From an uncultured Ruminococcus sp. (lineage in GTDB: Bacteria > Bacillota > Clostridia > Lachnospirales > Lachnospiraceae), in assembly GCA_900553885.1 (NCBI GenBank), contig USFD01000033.1, positions 1 through 31,741 of the forward strand: a stretch of 31,741 bases of DNA, written 5' to 3'. The notes beneath the pieces are model-generated. The model was not told the DNA's origin and made no database searches. It saw only the letters and a program-made list of their open reading frames with translations. A program made the position numbers and the translations under genes. This document shows, piece after piece, positions 31,262 to 31,741 of the stretch (positions within the stretch are counted from its first letter, which is position 1; each line of letters opens with the position of its first letter).

Positions 31262-31741
31262 TTACAGGCCTTCCAGGTCAAAGGGAGGTCTGTATTCCTC
31301 CTTTGCACTGCTTTTTTCCTGCATGAAGCCTTCCGTCAGGCCAAGCTCTACCGCATAGTCCACAGCCTTTCGGTATTCATACGTCGAAATGCGCCGCCCC
31401 AGGGCCTTGTGCTCCTTCGCCTTGTAGAACGGCGTGTACTGGCTCATCAGGCTCGTCAAAAAGCTTCCCGGCGGAAGTTCTTTGGCCATAAAGCGAAGCA
31501 CGGCGCGGGTATCCGCCGCGGCGCCCGGCAGTGCCAGATGCCGCAGGATAACGCCGCTGCGCATCAGTCCCTGACCGTCCAGAACAGGCGGCCCGGCCTG
31601 CGCGATCATCGCCTTTACGGCGGTGCGGGCAGCCTCGAAATAGTCCGGCGCGTTTGAATATTCGGCGGAAAGCTCCGGCGAGCGATATTTGACGTCCGCC
31701 AGCCAGATGTCCACATAGCCGCGCAGGGCGGCCACGGCCTC
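31262..31741 (-). CDS. Radical SAM protein, PflX/COG1313-like (3' part)
   Basis: The frame enters from the right edge; the visible ~159 residues are the C-terminal half. Motifs include YVDIWLADVKYRSPELS, VLDGQGLMRSGVILRHLALPG, SLMSQYTPFYKA and a closing YRPPFDLEGL, the pattern of putative pyruvate formate-lyase activating enzymes (COG1313 type). The CxxxCxxC cluster motif would lie in the missing N-terminal half. The true substrate of this group is unclear. Codon third positions are strongly G/C, unlike the AT-rich DNA just before it and richer than the neighbouring host genes. Confidence 0.78.
   Translation of the reverse strand, partial: EAVAALRGYVDIWLADVKYRSPELSAEYSNAPDYFEAARTAVKAMIAQAGPPVLDGQGLMRSGVILRHLALPGAAADTRAVLRFMAKELPPGSFLTSLMSQYTPFYKAKEHKALGRRISTYEYRKAVDYAVELGLTEGFMQEKSSAKEEYRPPFDLEGL

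Overview
The window looks like a chromosome of a Gram-positive anaerobe of the Clostridia, most likely Lachnospiraceae. The grounds are strong AGGAGG ribosome binding sites, Gram-positive-type BirA and LexA operators, a DUF5688-like protein, and prophage proteins of the kind common in gut Clostridia. This is inferred from protein style and gene order, not from a marker gene.

Bases 1 to about 19,760 are the right-hand part of a siphovirus-type prophage. On the + strand it carries the end of a small tail gene, two stacked terminators, the tape measure protein, a small DUF6711-like tail protein, a tail hub/tail-associated protein, two distal tail or receptor-binding candidates, a holin and a modular endolysin (GH73 + CHAP-like + two CW_7 repeats). 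A terminator ends the lysis module. Two tandem, overlapping serine recombinases follow, then a convergent minus-strand operon of five overlapping genes: a third serine recombinase without a zinc ribbon, two small proteins that repeat its unusual C-terminal domain, and two ParB-like proteins. Two divergently transcribed XRE-type regulators, separated by a 392-base control region with four near-identical AT-rich half-sites, complete the recombination/lysogeny block. A small unknown gene and a strong terminator lie just before the phage end.

The prophage ends inside comEC. The ORF at 19726-21567 holds the rest of the ComEC channel and the intact metallo-hydrolase domain, but its first dozen codons are phage DNA and the N-terminal third is missing (expected on the far side of the prophage). 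The join falls at the conserved SGLH motif of the competence domain.

From 21568 onward the DNA is host chromosome: a BirA-type biotin operator overlapping a strong promoter, bioY-bioD-bioA, an MFS transporter, a LexA-like box and promoter before uvrB, a two-gene ThrE-type exporter, and a convergent DUF5688 gene. A gene-free, AT-rich stretch of about 1.2 kb (30023-31261) then contains several strong hairpins, a near-consensus promoter and a terminator, suggesting unannotated structured RNA. The window closes with the 3' part of a more GC-rich radical-SAM gene on the minus strand.

The most unusual element is the recombination block at 10210-17872: three serine recombinases whose C-termini carry two, one and zero zinc ribbons, with the zinc-ribbon-less one in an operon with two free-standing relatives of its replacement domain and two ParB-like proteins. 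I infer a multi-component site-specific recombination system that controls insertion in and excision from comEC. The function is not proven by the sequence.
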